From Shewanella sp. MTB7 (GTDB taxonomy: Bacteria; Pseudomonadota; Gammaproteobacteria; Enterobacterales; Shewanellaceae): DNA of 64,000 bases. How positions within the stretch are numbered: the stretch's first letter is position 1; each line of letters starts with the position of its first letter. The stretch covers positions 2,046,001-2,110,000 of the forward strand of contig NZ_CP085636.1 in the NCBI RefSeq assembly GCF_027571385.1, read 5' to 3'. The notes beneath the pieces were generated by a model. The model did no database searches and was not told where the DNA came from. It saw only the letters and a list, made by a program, of their open reading frames with translations. The position numbers and the translations under genes were made by a program. Below are positions 1 to 10,362 of the stretch, in pieces.

Positions 1-13
1 AGGAGAGTTACAC

Positions 14-421
14 ATGACACTATTTCGTTCCCTAAAACTGGCTACTGTTACCCTGGCTACTTCGTTAATATTAAGCTTGTCGGCTCACGCCAGCAATTTC
101 GAAAAGTTCCCATTTGAAAAAACACTATTTGACCAACTTCAAGCCCAAGGCGATACAGTTCTAATTGATGTATTTGCTCCTTGGTGTCCAACGTGTAAGA
201 AACAACAAGAGGTTATAGGCGACTATTTTGCTGCCCACCCCGATAGCGAGATAAAGGTGCTTGTCGTTAACTTTGATGATCAGCCTCAATGGGTAAAGTT
301 CTTTAAGGCGCCACGCCAATCAAGCCTGTATCTATACAAAAATGGCGAGCAGCTTTGGTTCAGTGTGGCTGAAACCCGTGAGCAAAAGATCTTTTCCGCT
401 TTGAATTCAGTGAGCATGTAA
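14..421 (+). CDS. exported thioredoxin-family protein
   Basis: A 135-residue protein with a signal peptide (about residues 1-26, ending in AHA) and a thioredoxin-like domain. The redox motif reads WCPTCKK at about residues 57-63, so a CxxC pair is present. The protein should act as a thiol-disulfide carrier in the periplasm. The start is set by a strong AGGAGAG ribosome site at positions 1-7. The stop lies one base before the CcdA-type gene, which suggests a coupled pair in which the membrane protein passes electrons to this carrier. The physiological target cannot be read from the sequence. Confidence 0.85.
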   Translation: MTLFRSLKLATVTLATSLILSLSAHASNFEKFPFEKTLFDQLQAQGDTVLIDVFAPWCPTCKKQQEVIGDYFAAHPDSEIKVLVVNFDDQPQWVKFFKAPRQSSLYLYKNGEQLWFSVAETREQKIFSALNSVSM

Positions 422-422
422 T

Positions 423-1115
423 ATGGATACCTTTGCCATACCACTAGCGTTTGCCGCTGGCATACTAAGCCTGTTATCGCCCTGTGTATTACCAATGATA
501 CCAGTTGTCGCAAGCTCTGCAATGCGCAGTTCTCGCAAGGGTATAATTACCTTAGCGTTAGGGCTGAGTCTATCCTTTGCGTTTGCTGGAACCGTGCTCA
601 CTTTCGCGCTGATTAGTTTAGGGCTATCGCCAGAGGTATTGCGTTACTTCTCGGCGACTTTGCTGCTGATTATTGCCGTTGCCATTTTAATCCCAAAAGC
701 TGGAGACTGGCTCACAATAAAACTGTCAATGCTCACTAGTCGACTGCCAAATCATCAAGTTGATGGCGAAGGTGTAATGACACAGTTTGCCGTTGGCGCA
801 TCGTTAGGTTTTGTGTGGCTGCCCTGCGTTGGCCCAACGTTAGGGGCAGCTATTGCCCTTGCATCAACAGGTCAAAGTATGGGCTCTGCATTCATCATTA
901 TGCTGGCTTTTGGTATCGGTACTGCAATTCCTTTGATTGGTTTCAGCCTGTTAATGAAAAACTCACTGGGAAAATGGATCAGTGGTGGCGCGGCAGCCAA
1001 AAAAGTAATGGGGTTATCTTTAATCATTTTGTCATTGACCATTTTCACAGGATTTGATCGCAAATTAGAAGCGTTAGCACTTGAAATTATGCCAGAGTGG
1101 CTCTACAACATATAA
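423..1115 (+). CDS. CcdA/DsbD-type transmembrane thiol-electron transporter
   Basis: A 230-residue integral membrane protein of the short CcdA/DsbD-beta family. Two cysteine-bearing helices are visible, LSPCVLP near residue 20 and WLPCVGP near residue 137. In this family the pair takes electrons from cytoplasmic thioredoxin and delivers them outside. About six hydrophobic segments can be counted. It follows the exported thioredoxin with almost no gap and precedes an exported HAD hydrolase. I infer a three-gene operon for periplasmic thiol reduction. A role in cytochrome c maturation is possible, but no ccm genes are nearby. Confidence 0.85.
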   Translation: MDTFAIPLAFAAGILSLLSPCVLPMIPVVASSAMRSSRKGIITLALGLSLSFAFAGTVLTFALISLGLSPEVLRYFSATLLLIIAVAILIPKAGDWLTIKLSMLTSRLPNHQVDGEGVMTQFAVGASLGFVWLPCVGPTLGAAIALASTGQSMGSAFIIMLAFGIGTAIPLIGFSLLMKNSLGKWISGGAAAKKVMGLSLIILSLTIFTGFDRKLEALALEIMPEWLYNI

Positions 1116-1126
1116 GAGAATATGAT

Positions 1127-1900
1127 ATGAAACTTACTCATTCCGTCATCATACTTGTCGGCTTAACCGCACTCGCCTCATTGGCAAGTGCAACAGATAA
1201 CCCTGTTAATACGCCTCAAGTTTTACCCAAAGTTATTTTCTTTGACGTTAATGAAACACTGTTGGATTTAGGCAATGTGGCCCAGTCTGTCACTCAAGCA
1301 TTAGATGGTCGTGACGACTTGGTGAATAGCTGGTTCACTACCATGCTGCATTACTCCTTGGTGAGTAACGCTATTGGTGAATATCATCACTTCGGCGATA
1401 TTGGCGTAGCAGCGCTGCAATTAGTCGCTAAACAAAATGGTATAGCCATATCTGAGGCTGAAGCAAATCAAGCTATTCAAGCGCCATTTCGTGACTTACA
1501 ACCTCATCTTGATGTCATTACGGGCCTTAAAAAGCTACAAGCCTCAGGCATTAAACTGGTCACATTGACTAACTCCTCAGATGCAGGCATAGAGAGTCAG
1601 TTGAAAAATGCCAATTTAATCCAGTACTTTGACGATTCATTAACCGTTCAACACCTGCAAGTGTTTAAGCCTGATTTACGCGTATATCGGTGGGCGCTTG
1701 AACAGATGCAGGTCGAAGCAGATGAAGCTATGCTTATCGCCGCCCATACATGGGACATTGCCGGGGCAGCCAAAGCTGGCATGCAAACGGGCTTTATTCA
1801 GCGCTCCGGTCAATATCAGTTTGCGCTAACAAAAAAGGCGGATTATGTGGCGGTTGACCTGATTCAGTTGTCAGAGCAAGTGTTAACCAAGCAGCCATAA
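1127..1900 (+). CDS. exported HAD-superfamily (haloacid dehalogenase type II-like) hydrolase
   Basis: About 257 residues. The ATG at 1127 follows AAGAGAA and gives a clean signal peptide ending in ASA near residue 23; an upstream in-frame start at 1097 overlaps the previous gene and is less likely. The HAD motifs are visible: nucleophile motif DVNETLLD, motif II TLTNSS, the lysine in VFKPDLRVY, and motif IV AAHTWDIAGA. DVNETL is typical of L-2-haloacid dehalogenase-like enzymes. Export of this subfamily is unusual, since its members are normally cytoplasmic. Substrate unknown. It is probably co-transcribed with the thioredoxin/CcdA pair. Confidence 0.8.
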   Translation: MKLTHSVIILVGLTALASLASATDNPVNTPQVLPKVIFFDVNETLLDLGNVAQSVTQALDGRDDLVNSWFTTMLHYSLVSNAIGEYHHFGDIGVAALQLVAKQNGIAISEAEANQAIQAPFRDLQPHLDVITGLKKLQASGIKLVTLTNSSDAGIESQLKNANLIQYFDDSLTVQHLQVFKPDLRVYRWALEQMQVEADEAMLIAAHTWDIAGAAKAGMQTGFIQRSGQYQFALTKKADYVAVDLIQLSEQVLTKQP

Positions 1901-2437
1901 CGTAGATAGATATTCAGTTACGCAATATCAACGTCTCAGAGTGGGACGTTGATCCCTTGCTCTGTGTAATAAATACAGGAGGCATAACAGGTCTATACAC
2001 CTCATGTGTAAGGATTGTTATCACCTCGCCTAAGTATGACCGTCGTAGAGGTGGCACGAGTGAAGGTGTCTCATTTAAAATCTTGTATTATTGGTGCGAT
2101 AGACTCAGAAAAGAAGGTCAACCCGTGCCAGGTAAAACATTAACGGTTCTGTCGCAAACTGATAACTCGTCGCAATAAATTGAGGAGATAGGACCCTCTA
2201 GGTCGTTAAAAATCGATATGTTGATTTTAAGCCTACCTTTGCTTGTGTTTTGTAAAGAGTTAAGTCTGCATTACCTCATGTATAAACCCTTACGCAGGTG
2301 ATTTACACACTCCTAACAAACAAATTACAGAGTAGATTGCTCTTTAATTAATCTGAACTCTGGATAAAAAATTGAACTAATAGCCCTCTTTGTGATCAGA
2401 TCTTTCGACTAAGATTAATCAATCACGCAGAGGGCAT
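1901..2437. other. intergenic region, left flank of the island debris
   Basis: No convincing gene is seen. A 7-bp stem (CAACGTC/GACGTTG at 1929-1951) lies just after the HAD gene and may weakly terminate it. A 73-codon open frame at 1957-2178 has no recognisable motif and is probably chance. The stretch just before 2438 would contain the left end of the decayed IS982 element, but I could not define its terminal repeat. Confidence 0.4.
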
Positions 2438-3299
2438 ATGGATAATTTAGTGGATGTATTTTGTGATGTCGATGATTTTTGTTCTGTTTTTATTCCTCAA
2501 TGGGAACAACAATGTCTAACTGATGGGACTCGCAAACGTAAACGCTCCAGTAGAATGGCTATGAGTGAAATAATGACAATAATCATAACCTTTCATATGT
2601 CTCACCACTGTGACTTCAAAAACTTTTTACTGGATATTTGGCTCGTTTCTTTAAATCCAAATGTCTCAATTTACTCAGCTACACCCGATTTCTTGAAGTG
2701 ATGCCCAGAGCAGTAGTCCCACTATGCAGTTACTTTTCCTCTCTAGAAAGTGAGCCAACAGGCATAGAGTTTCAACCAGCATTAAGGTCTCTGTTACAAC
2801 TTACGAATTCCAAGGCACAAAAGCTTATCAGTCATAGCCAGCCGAGGAAAAGGCAGCATGGGGGGGGTCTATGAGTTCAAGCTTCATCTTATTGTGAATA
2901 ATCAAGGCGGTATCGTTGCCGCAAAAATAACACTTGAAAATGTACATGACACGAAACCTGTCAAAGAGATGGTAGTTGGCTCCATGGACAAACTTTATGC
3001 AGATAAAAGGGTATATCAGTAAAGCACTGACCAGTGACCTATTAGAGCGCGGGATAACCATTATTAATAGCGTGCGTAAGAACATGAAAGTTAAAGCGTT
3101 ATCATTGTGGGATAGAGCGATGCTCTCCAGACGTTTTATCATAGAGACAATCAATGACCAGTTAAAAGTTAAAAATATCTCTCAAATTGAGCATACAAGA
3201 CATCGAAGTGTGCATGGTTTCATGCTTAATATGATAGGAGGTTTAGTGGCTTATCAACTCAAAGAGCGTAAGCCACCACTAAAATATCACAACGGTTGA
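2438..3299 (+). pseudogene. decayed IS982-family transposase
   Basis: IS982-type transposase segments appear in order but in different frames. An N-terminal part starts at 2438 (MDNLVDVFCDVDDF), continues at about 2640-2770 in another frame (LLSYTRFLEVMPRA), then a middle part around 2830-3000 (RGKGSMG, EFKLHLIVN, NVHDTKPVKEM), and a C-terminal part at about 3000-3299 (DRAMLSRRFIIETINDQL). The total span of 862 bp matches a full-length gene of about 290 codons, but several frameshifts and loss of the expected first catalytic DST motif show it is inactive. It marks the left side of the mobile region. Confidence 0.85.
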
Positions 3300-3694
3300 A
3301 TTTAACGCGATTGCAGTGATTCGTTAAACCGATTTGGAGTTAGTTAGACGTGATATATAATGTAATTATCCCCATAAACCATAAGCGAACTTACTCTCGC
3401 CATGAAATAACCTCCGCAGTAACACGTATAATTTAGAAATGCAATTTCATTCAAAAAAGCTAATGGACTACATGTATTATACAAGTGCCTTTTTACCACC
3501 CCAAAGTCAACCTAATTTATATATACGGTATTTATGAATCATTATAGGATGCAGGTCGTCGCTAGTGAGTAATATTTATAGTTAGCTATATTACTTAACA
3601 CTTCGATTGAAATTAACCGTCTTTAATGTACGTAGTCGCTTTAATACAATTAAGTCTCTATGTCCTCTGTCGATGTATACAATAATGGTAAATA
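3300..3694. other. intergenic region upstream of the pilus operon
   Basis: AT-rich 395 bp between the IS982 remnant and the first pilus gene. No open frame of note. It should hold the promoter of the pilus operon, but I see no hexamers clear enough to name and no invertible repeat pair. Confidence 0.4.
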
Positions 3695-4246
3695 ATGATG
3701 AATAATTTAAAAAAGACACTGCTCGCAACTACACTCCTTTCTGTATGTGGTATCGCAAATGCTGTAGTTACAACGGGTCAATTGAGTTTTAACTTCAGTG
3801 GTGTTATTCCCGCGGCGCCGGTGGTGACTGGAACCTTAGAATTTGAAACGGTAACAGGCGCCCCATATGTACCAACAGCAATAGTACTAGAAACCGTCAG
3901 CACTGATGCAGGCTTTACATTACGCTCTAATACGGCAGAAAACTTTCGCTTAACAACATCGGCAACGAGCTTTTCAGCAACAGCAGTTACAGCTCAATTG
4001 TTAAGTTCAGTTGTTGCCGGTAGTGGTATCAAGGCGGGTGTAACAGCGCCAACATTAGGTATTACCATCAACGGAATGACACTTACTGCAACAGCGCAAG
4101 CTATTGGTACCCCTGTCGCTTCATCGACATCACATAATGTGGCAATGACGGCTGAAATTCAAGTGCCGACAGCCGCCGTAAATACAGCAGGTGGTAACGT
4201 TACCGCTAACGCCGCAGTTGTATTTGCTGTCGATATTAATGCGTAA
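3695..4246 (+). CDS. major pilin of an alternate (CS1/CFA-type) chaperone-usher pilus
   Basis: 183 residues with a signal peptide (about residues 1-23, ending ANA) and a mature part rich in Thr, Ala and Val without cysteines. The mature start reads VVTTGQLSFNFSGVIPAAP, a donor-strand-like N-terminal extension, and the rest alternates as expected for an Ig-like pilin. It is the first gene before a chaperone, usher and tip-like gene, so it is the likely major structural subunit. Two adjacent ATG codons (3695 and 3698) are possible starts. The subunit family is inferred mainly from context. Confidence 0.7.
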   Translation: MMNNLKKTLLATTLLSVCGIANAVVTTGQLSFNFSGVIPAAPVVTGTLEFETVTGAPYVPTAIVLETVSTDAGFTLRSNTAENFRLTTSATSFSATAVTAQLLSSVVAGSGIKAGVTAPTLGITINGMTLTATAQAIGTPVASSTSHNVAMTAEIQVPTAAVNTAGGNVTANAAVVFAVDINA

Positions 4247-4299
4247 ATAATATATGTACGCGGCAATGACTGTCGTTGCCGCACTTTTGGAAATATATG

Positions 4300-5017
4300 A
4301 TGAGAATAATATTCTTTCTTATGTCATTACTGGCTAGCAGTATGGCTCACGCTATTAATGTCGATAAAATGGTCCTCGTTGCCTCTGATGGACAGATTGA
4401 TCATATTACTGTAATGAACCCAGATACCTTCCCGGTCTTTGTGCGTGTAGAGCTCTCTGAATTATTGAGTTCAGGTGAGGAGCAAGTATTTAATGAGCAA
4501 GATTTTAAACATTGGCCTGTATTTGTTGATAATGATGAATTAATTATTGATCCTAATTCAAGAATAAAAATATCCATCAATAATCTCACTCACATGCTCG
4601 GCAACATTCAAGATAAAGACCGCATTATTGGCATTAGCTTTATACCTGAATCTTATCAAGCCAATAATCAATCTACCAAAGCTTCATTAAATATATTGAT
4701 GGGCTTTAAAGCATGGTATGTGATGCCACATGGCAAAGATATAGTCAGCGGTCATGCGGATGTAATTAAAAATAAAAAGGCAACAATCAATATCAACTGA
4801 TTAATAAAAAACAGACACAGTGCTCAAGTTTGAAGTTAATGCTTGTAACGTCATGAATGAAATTGACTTAACAAAATGTACCGACTCTATTATGGTATTA
4901 GCGGGTAAAACAAAAGCACTAGACTTAAGCGTAGTTACGACAGCAGGTGATATCAATATCAGTATAGCTGATTTTAAAAACAGATTAACGCTTAATAAAA
5001 TAATCCCTATTAACTAA
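4300..5017 (+). pseudogene. periplasmic pilus chaperone, interrupted by a frameshift
   Basis: The first part (4300-4800) has a signal peptide (MRIIFFLMSLLASSMAHA) and a PapD-like N-terminal domain with a basic/hydrophobic beta pattern. It stops at TGA 4798-4800. The C-terminal part continues at about 4808-5017 in another frame (VLKFEVNACNV to the end), with two cysteines. Stops occur in two frames around 4798-4807, so more than one change may be needed to restore the gene. Family knowledge: such chaperones hold CS1-type pilins before delivery to the usher. Start: ATG 4297 or 4300 after TGGAAA. A sequencing error in the A-rich tract cannot be excluded. Confidence 0.7.
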
Positions 5018-5174
5018 TTTCACCTCAGCTATTTATTTTAGTTGATAGAATAGTTGGGTTAATAAATCACTGCACTGGTAGTTATTAGTTATTTTGTCAC
5101 GCAATCGATACTTATTCATGCGGACTAATAATTGCTGCCAGCATAATCATCAAATACATTTTAGGCTATTGACT

Positions 5175-7642
5175 GTGAATAAAAAAATATTACTCATTTT
5201 AGTGGTTATGAGTCAATCTTCATTTCCTCAAGCATTAGCAGGTAAAATAAATGGGAGTCCGCTAGCATTAAACAAGAGTGTAGTTTCAGCATTGACCGAT
5301 AATAATAGATATACAAATATAAAATTAAGTAAACAGTTAAATACTCAATTAAACTCCATTAGCTTATTAACCACCTCCTCGAATAAAGTAGGCAATTATA
5401 ATAGATTATTGGCCTTTAAACCGCGCATCATTAACGTCATTATCGTCGGCAGTGAAGAGACCATTAAGCCGTTAACGATTGATGCCGAAGTGTCGTTTTA
5501 TGCAGCCGTAATTAATGATACTCAAACAGTATACAATCACTTTATTCATGCTGGATTATCACCAGAGGGTGCGCAGCGTATTGCAGATGAATTGCACGTG
5601 GGCGTCACGCACAGCGAGAGCTGCATGGGTGAACGCAGTGAGTGTAAACTGCCCAATGACCAATTACGATTTGTTAATGACTATTATGGTAAAACCTTGC
5701 GCGTATTTATTCCAACGTCATTGTTTACTCAGCAAAGTTACGAACCACGTTTTTTAAACAGTAATGCCACTAATCAAATCGTGTCGAATATCTATGCCAA
5801 CTATGATAATTCTTTTACTGAAAGTTATTTTGCTAACCTCAATAACTATATTGGTATTGGTCGCGGTTATGCTCGCGTGGATGCCAGAATCAATCAATAT
5901 GAGCCAAAACTCACCCGAGCTGAATATATTTATGATTTCGACCGCTATACCGCAACGATTGGATTATCTGAGAGCCTAGACTCACAATCGCTTGCTAGCC
6001 AAAGTAGTTTGTTGTCTGGCGGCGAATTTACGGGGGTAAGCCTGGCTAAAACCAATAACTTACTGGTCAACACTCAGCGTGAGCAACAGATTATCTTTTA
6101 TAGCCCATCATCAGGGTTACTGGAAGTATTGCGCAATGGAGAGGTGCTTTATCAGCAGTTTGTCAATGCTGGCCGTGGACAAATTAATTATGCTGTATTG
6201 CCCGTAGGCAGTTACAACGTTGATGTGGTCATTAAAGATAATGATACCGTGGTTTATAACAGTAAAGAGTTTATTTATAACCTCAATTTGAAAAACAGTC
6301 AGGCATTCTCACCCTATGCCCGTGTGGGGTCATTCTCTCAGAATGAGTCAAACTTCACCTTATTCGAGGCCGGTGCCAGCTGGCCTATCACTAATCATAT
6401 TAATATGATTGCCAATGGCTATCTGCTCGATAACCGTGCTGGCTATTCATTAGGCGCCAATTACCAATATGAAAACTTTAGTTCTCGGCTGAAGTTCTCA
6501 ATGACAGATAACGCCTATCAAACTGAGTTTGATGTGAACTACGGTTATCTGAATTTCAGGCTCACCGATAATCGTGGTTTTAATGACACGACGACAGATA
6601 ATAATCAGGTCAATGAGGCTATTGGCTTACGAGATGGACTTATGGGCAATTTATCGTTGAACTACCCCATTTCATCGACATTGTCGATTTATGGTAATGG
6701 CTTTTACTCCACCTCGCCATTACAAGATAACGCTGTTTACAGTGGCTCTATTGGCCTAAATTACCAGCATAGCTCCGCCATTTCTGGCAGTGTCAGTTAT
6801 GAAGCAAGTAATATAATAATAATCAATTTGCAATCAATATCAGTATTCCATTTACCAGCTTCTTAAATAGTAATACTTCAGTGCGTGTATCTAAGCACAA
6901 TGATATTCAAACATCACTGAACTATAACGATAAAATCAATGACAATTTGGCCCTCAGTATGTCCAGCTCTGCGCGTTATATTGATAGCAGCGAGCATCAT
7001 CTTAATAAAACATTCACCGCCGCACTCACCAATAATACCGATTATTATTCTGGCTCTGTGCGTTATAACACCTATGACGGTCAATCGGGTTATGGTGTGA
7101 ACTTTAGTACCACCCAATTTATTAATTCACGCGGGTTATTTTACAGCAACAATCAATACAGTAAGTCAGCTATCTATATCGATAATCGCTTAAATAAGGT
7201 TGGGGATATTGGCAATATCAATTTATACAATGTCGAGCAGCAATATTACTCACAACATGATATTGACACTGATAAGATGATTTATCTCGATGGCTATGAC
7301 CAATATAAAGTGAAGTACCAATTCGATAAACCTAACCAATATTTCATGGGGGCATCACTCGACGAGCAGGCTACCGTCGATTTATTACCCGGAAAAGTGA
7401 TGATAATTGATGTAGATATTACCTCATCGAGCCAATTAACAGTCATAGCCCCAACCTACAAAGGGAGCATGCAATGTCGCGGTGAGGCGTGTTTAAGCAC
7501 ATCAGAAATTAAAACGGGTGTATATAAAATGACGGTAAAACCCAACATGCCATTTGATGTCATCATCGGCGAGCAACGTTGCTGGCAAGGCGCACTGAAA
7601 GTTGATACTAATCGTGCTGTTATCTGTGGAGGTCAATCATGA
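5175..7642 (+). pseudogene. outer-membrane usher of the CS1/TcfC type, split by a frameshift
   Basis: Two open frames, to 6866 and from 6881, together encode an usher of about 820 residues, close to the family's usual 850. GTG 5175 after AGG gives a good signal peptide (NKKILLILVVMSQ, ending ALA); TTG 5094 or ATG 5118 are longer options. Residues around GQINYAVLPVGSYNVDVVI look like the TcfC-type usher plug/E-set region, followed by many beta-barrel strands. The break lies in an AAT/ATA-rich tract near 6810-6826. Removing two bases there joins the frames cleanly (ASNNNNQFAINISIPFTSF). The stop TGA overlaps the next start, so the operon organisation is intact. Confidence 0.75.
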
Positions 7643-8184
7643 ACATACGGATATTATTAGGGTTGATGATATTTTTTCCTGTGGCGGCAACAGCCAAGAT
7701 GAGTATTAGTGACACAATCACACTGAACGTCACAATCCCTAATGCGGCACCCTCTATCACCCTCTTAAACAGTGAAATCACAGATAATAATTACCGAAAA
7801 CTTAAATGGATGCAGGACTCTAGTGATGGGGTGGGACAAGTTGGGAAATTTGACCCGATATTTTATCAAATACGTACCACATCACCAACGGCAGTCTCAA
7901 ATTATACCTTTCATGTCAGCAATAAATACTTAAATTGCGTCAGTAATTCATCAGAAAATATTGTCGACAGTCTCCAATTATCAATTGGAGACGTGAACGA
8001 AGCCAGCGGAAAGCTGATGTTGAGCGGGGATTATTGGCACCAAGTCACCATACCTGATGGTACCACACACCATATTTCAGAAGTCATGCTGAAAATCAAT
8101 TTTCCGTGGATGAATATGGTAGACCAAAGACAGCACTGGGATTGCTTTGGCAATATCGTACTACTAGTCGCATCAGAATTATAA
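7639..8184 (+). CDS. minor pilus subunit
   Basis: 181 residues with a signal peptide (about 1-19, ending ATA). The mature part has alternating beta-type sequence, two cysteines (NCV near residue 95 and DCFG near 173) and a C-terminal strand of the kind used in donor-strand exchange. The start ATG overlaps the usher stop (ATGA at 7639-7642), so it is translationally coupled to the usher. It lies between usher and tip-like gene, suggesting a minor or adaptor subunit. I recognise no specific family. Confidence 0.6.
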   Translation: MNIRILLGLMIFFPVAATAKMSISDTITLNVTIPNAAPSITLLNSEITDNNYRKLKWMQDSSDGVGQVGKFDPIFYQIRTTSPTAVSNYTFHVSNKYLNCVSNSSENIVDSLQLSIGDVNEASGKLMLSGDYWHQVTIPDGTTHHISEVMLKINFPWMNMVDQRQHWDCFGNIVLLVASEL

Positions 8185-8200
8185 TTATTAAGTGAATAAC

Positions 8201-9349
8201 ATGAAAACACTACACGTCATTATATTATTTATAAGTATTATATTCAGTCATAGTACGTACGCTATGCCTGTTCCAATCACATACAATATCAGCATTGATT
8301 ATGACCCTATCACCAATCGACTCGAAAATGACAGGATTAGTGGGGGGAATGGTGAACTCTTTTTATATCATGCTGAAGGGCTCATTGTCGTTAGAAATAA
8401 AAAAGAAGCTTATAACGGAATCATTGCAGCATTCGCTAATCCACCTGGCGACCGTTTCATAAGACTTTCGAGACGGCACTCTAATTTTAACATTCAATTA
8501 AAGGGTACAGCTAATCAGAGTATTACCATTAAAAATACGTTGATAGATTCGTTTATGAATATCCCTGTTGCGTTTAATGGTACTCAATCTGAGATGCCTG
8601 GAATTGATTGTAGAGACGTTGGAGCCCCTAGTCACGGTAACAATCAGCCTCTGTATAACGCATATATAAGAAATAATGCAGGAAGTGATTGCAGGGGGGC
8701 TTCAAGTAGGACAGTATCCTCTTCCGACCGGGAACGATTTAATCTCAACAGTGGAGCAATGATCTTTTCATTTGATTATGATGATGCATTATTAACGTTT
8801 TTAGCACGCCCGACAACAATATCAGGTGATTATACAGGCACAGTTGTATTTGATGGTGAAAGTATCACATCAAGGGGAGGAGGTTCTTTTCAAGAACAAT
8901 ACACGTTTAATTTTAAAATTACCAAAAAACGCTCTTTGTTAAACTTTTCATTTCCAAATTCAGCGAGCAAAACGGCTGATTTTACTCATCAAAATACCTC
9001 GCAAGGCCATATAGGACAAGCTAGATTAAACGTCGACATTAATGGCGCCTTTGATTTAGGGGATAAACTTAATTTAACCCTAATATCTACCAATGGCGAA
9101 ACCAATCAACTGCGAATGAAACATCAAACGACAAACAACTATATTAACTACTCGGCTAGATTTGTTGATCTCCAATTAGGTGACAGTGTTAATTTACAAC
9201 ATAATATTGCCACCTTAATCCGCATCACTAAACACGCTAATTTTTCAGGTTTATTGACTTTTAACTATCAGGCGCCTCTAGGCATTCCTACTGGTAATTA
9301 TTCTGATACGGTAATTATTATAGCCGCATTCGATATAAGCACTGATTAA
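8201..9349 (+). CDS. tip adhesin-like pilus protein (CfaE/CblD position)
   Basis: About 382 residues with a signal peptide (ends TYA). The length fits the two-domain tip subunits of CS1-type pili, and the last 120 residues have a pilin-like beta pattern ending in a strand (TVIIIAAFDIS). Position after usher and minor subunit also fits. Two cysteines (residues about 145 and 168) could form a disulfide in the N-terminal part. Start: ATG 8201 after TAAGTG; GTG 8192 is an alternative. Low direct similarity to known adhesins can be seen by eye, so the function is inferred from context and length. Confidence 0.55.
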   Translation: MKTLHVIILFISIIFSHSTYAMPVPITYNISIDYDPITNRLENDRISGGNGELFLYHAEGLIVVRNKKEAYNGIIAAFANPPGDRFIRLSRRHSNFNIQLKGTANQSITIKNTLIDSFMNIPVAFNGTQSEMPGIDCRDVGAPSHGNNQPLYNAYIRNNAGSDCRGASSRTVSSSDRERFNLNSGAMIFSFDYDDALLTFLARPTTISGDYTGTVVFDGESITSRGGGSFQEQYTFNFKITKKRSLLNFSFPNSASKTADFTHQNTSQGHIGQARLNVDINGAFDLGDKLNLTLISTNGETNQLRMKHQTTNNYINYSARFVDLQLGDSVNLQHNIATLIRITKHANFSGLLTFNYQAPLGIPTGNYSDTVIIIAAFDISTD

Positions 9350-9360
9350 TGGAGTATATG

Positions 9361-10305
9361 ATGAACGACACTAATAATTATGTTGAAATAAAAATGGCAC
9401 TTAGTCAATTACAGTCTGATATTATCAATTGTATTATGACGGGCCATTACGAAGAGTTCAAAATATTAGAGCTTCTCTATCATAAAGAAATAACAGCATT
9501 AACCCACATTAACTATTTTCCCGCTGATAATCACAATTATATCACCGCTGACAATTTATTGTATATGCACCTTAAAACGGCCATTGCCAGTAGAAAAATC
9601 AAACCTTACATTCAACCTATTGTTGATAATAATAAACAAATAATAGGCGGTGAAGTCTTAGCTCGCTGGATGGGAAAGGACAATTTAATCAGTCCAAGTT
9701 ATTTTATTCCATTGATGGAGGATATGGGACTATTGGTTGAAATGACGGCCAGTTTACTGGAGCAATTAATTGCAGCACCCTATCAATATCCGAAGAAAAC
9801 GAGATTAAGTATTAACATAACTGAAGAAGTATTAATCGATGAGACAATATTATGTTATATTAACGTACTATCAGCCTCATTCATCATCATCTTAGAGATA
9901 ACTGAAACCAGTAATTTCAGCTATTCAACAGAAATAATTAATATTATGCATAAGCTACAATTGCAAGGGGTGAAATTTGCATTGGATGATTTTGGTATAG
10001 GGTATTCAACCCTCGCTAGTTTTAATCAATATCCCTTTGATATAATAAAAATAGACCGCTCTTTTATCGAAAATATTGTCACTAGCCGTAAGCTACAATT
10101 GACGGTGCTCAATATCGCCCAACTTTGCCAACTTTTTAATATTATAGCTGTAGCAGAAGGCGTTGAAACACAAGCGCAAGAAGATTATTTACGATCCATT
10201 AATATTAATCATTATCAAGGTTATCTGTACAGCCTTCCATGCCATTTTGAAGAATATTTATTAATGATATCGACAATGAACAATCTGGATCCAATACCAG
10301 CATAA
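9361..10305 (+). CDS. EAL-domain c-di-GMP phosphodiesterase in the pilus operon
   Basis: 314 residues: a helical N-terminal segment of about 65 residues, then a full EAL domain. The signature is EVL at about 98-100 (GGEVLARW). Metal and catalytic residues are present: Asn in SINIT (about 151), Glu in LEITE (about 180), DDFG (209-212), Lys in IIKID (230), EGVET and the Gln in YQGY. It should hydrolyse c-di-GMP in the cytoplasm. There is no signal peptide or membrane segment. The start at 9361 follows GGAG (9351-9354) with ideal spacing; ATG 9349 and 9358 are also in frame. It follows the tip-like gene almost without gap, suggesting c-di-GMP control of this pilus. Confidence 0.85.
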   Translation: MNDTNNYVEIKMALSQLQSDIINCIMTGHYEEFKILELLYHKEITALTHINYFPADNHNYITADNLLYMHLKTAIASRKIKPYIQPIVDNNKQIIGGEVLARWMGKDNLISPSYFIPLMEDMGLLVEMTASLLEQLIAAPYQYPKKTRLSINITEEVLIDETILCYINVLSASFIIILEITETSNFSYSTEIINIMHKLQLQGVKFALDDFGIGYSTLASFNQYPFDIIKIDRSFIENIVTSRKLQLTVLNIAQLCQLFNIIAVAEGVETQAQEDYLRSININHYQGYLYSLPCHFEEYLLMISTMNNLDPIPA

Positions 10306-10362
10306 CCCATCACTCTAACAGCATTGCAATCCAGTTGCGGTCATTACATTTAAGGCTATTTT

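Noticed and set aside
1957..2178. 73-codon open frame after the HAD gene
   Set aside because: No domain, no convincing ribosome site and no neighbour support; probably chance in AT-rich DNA.
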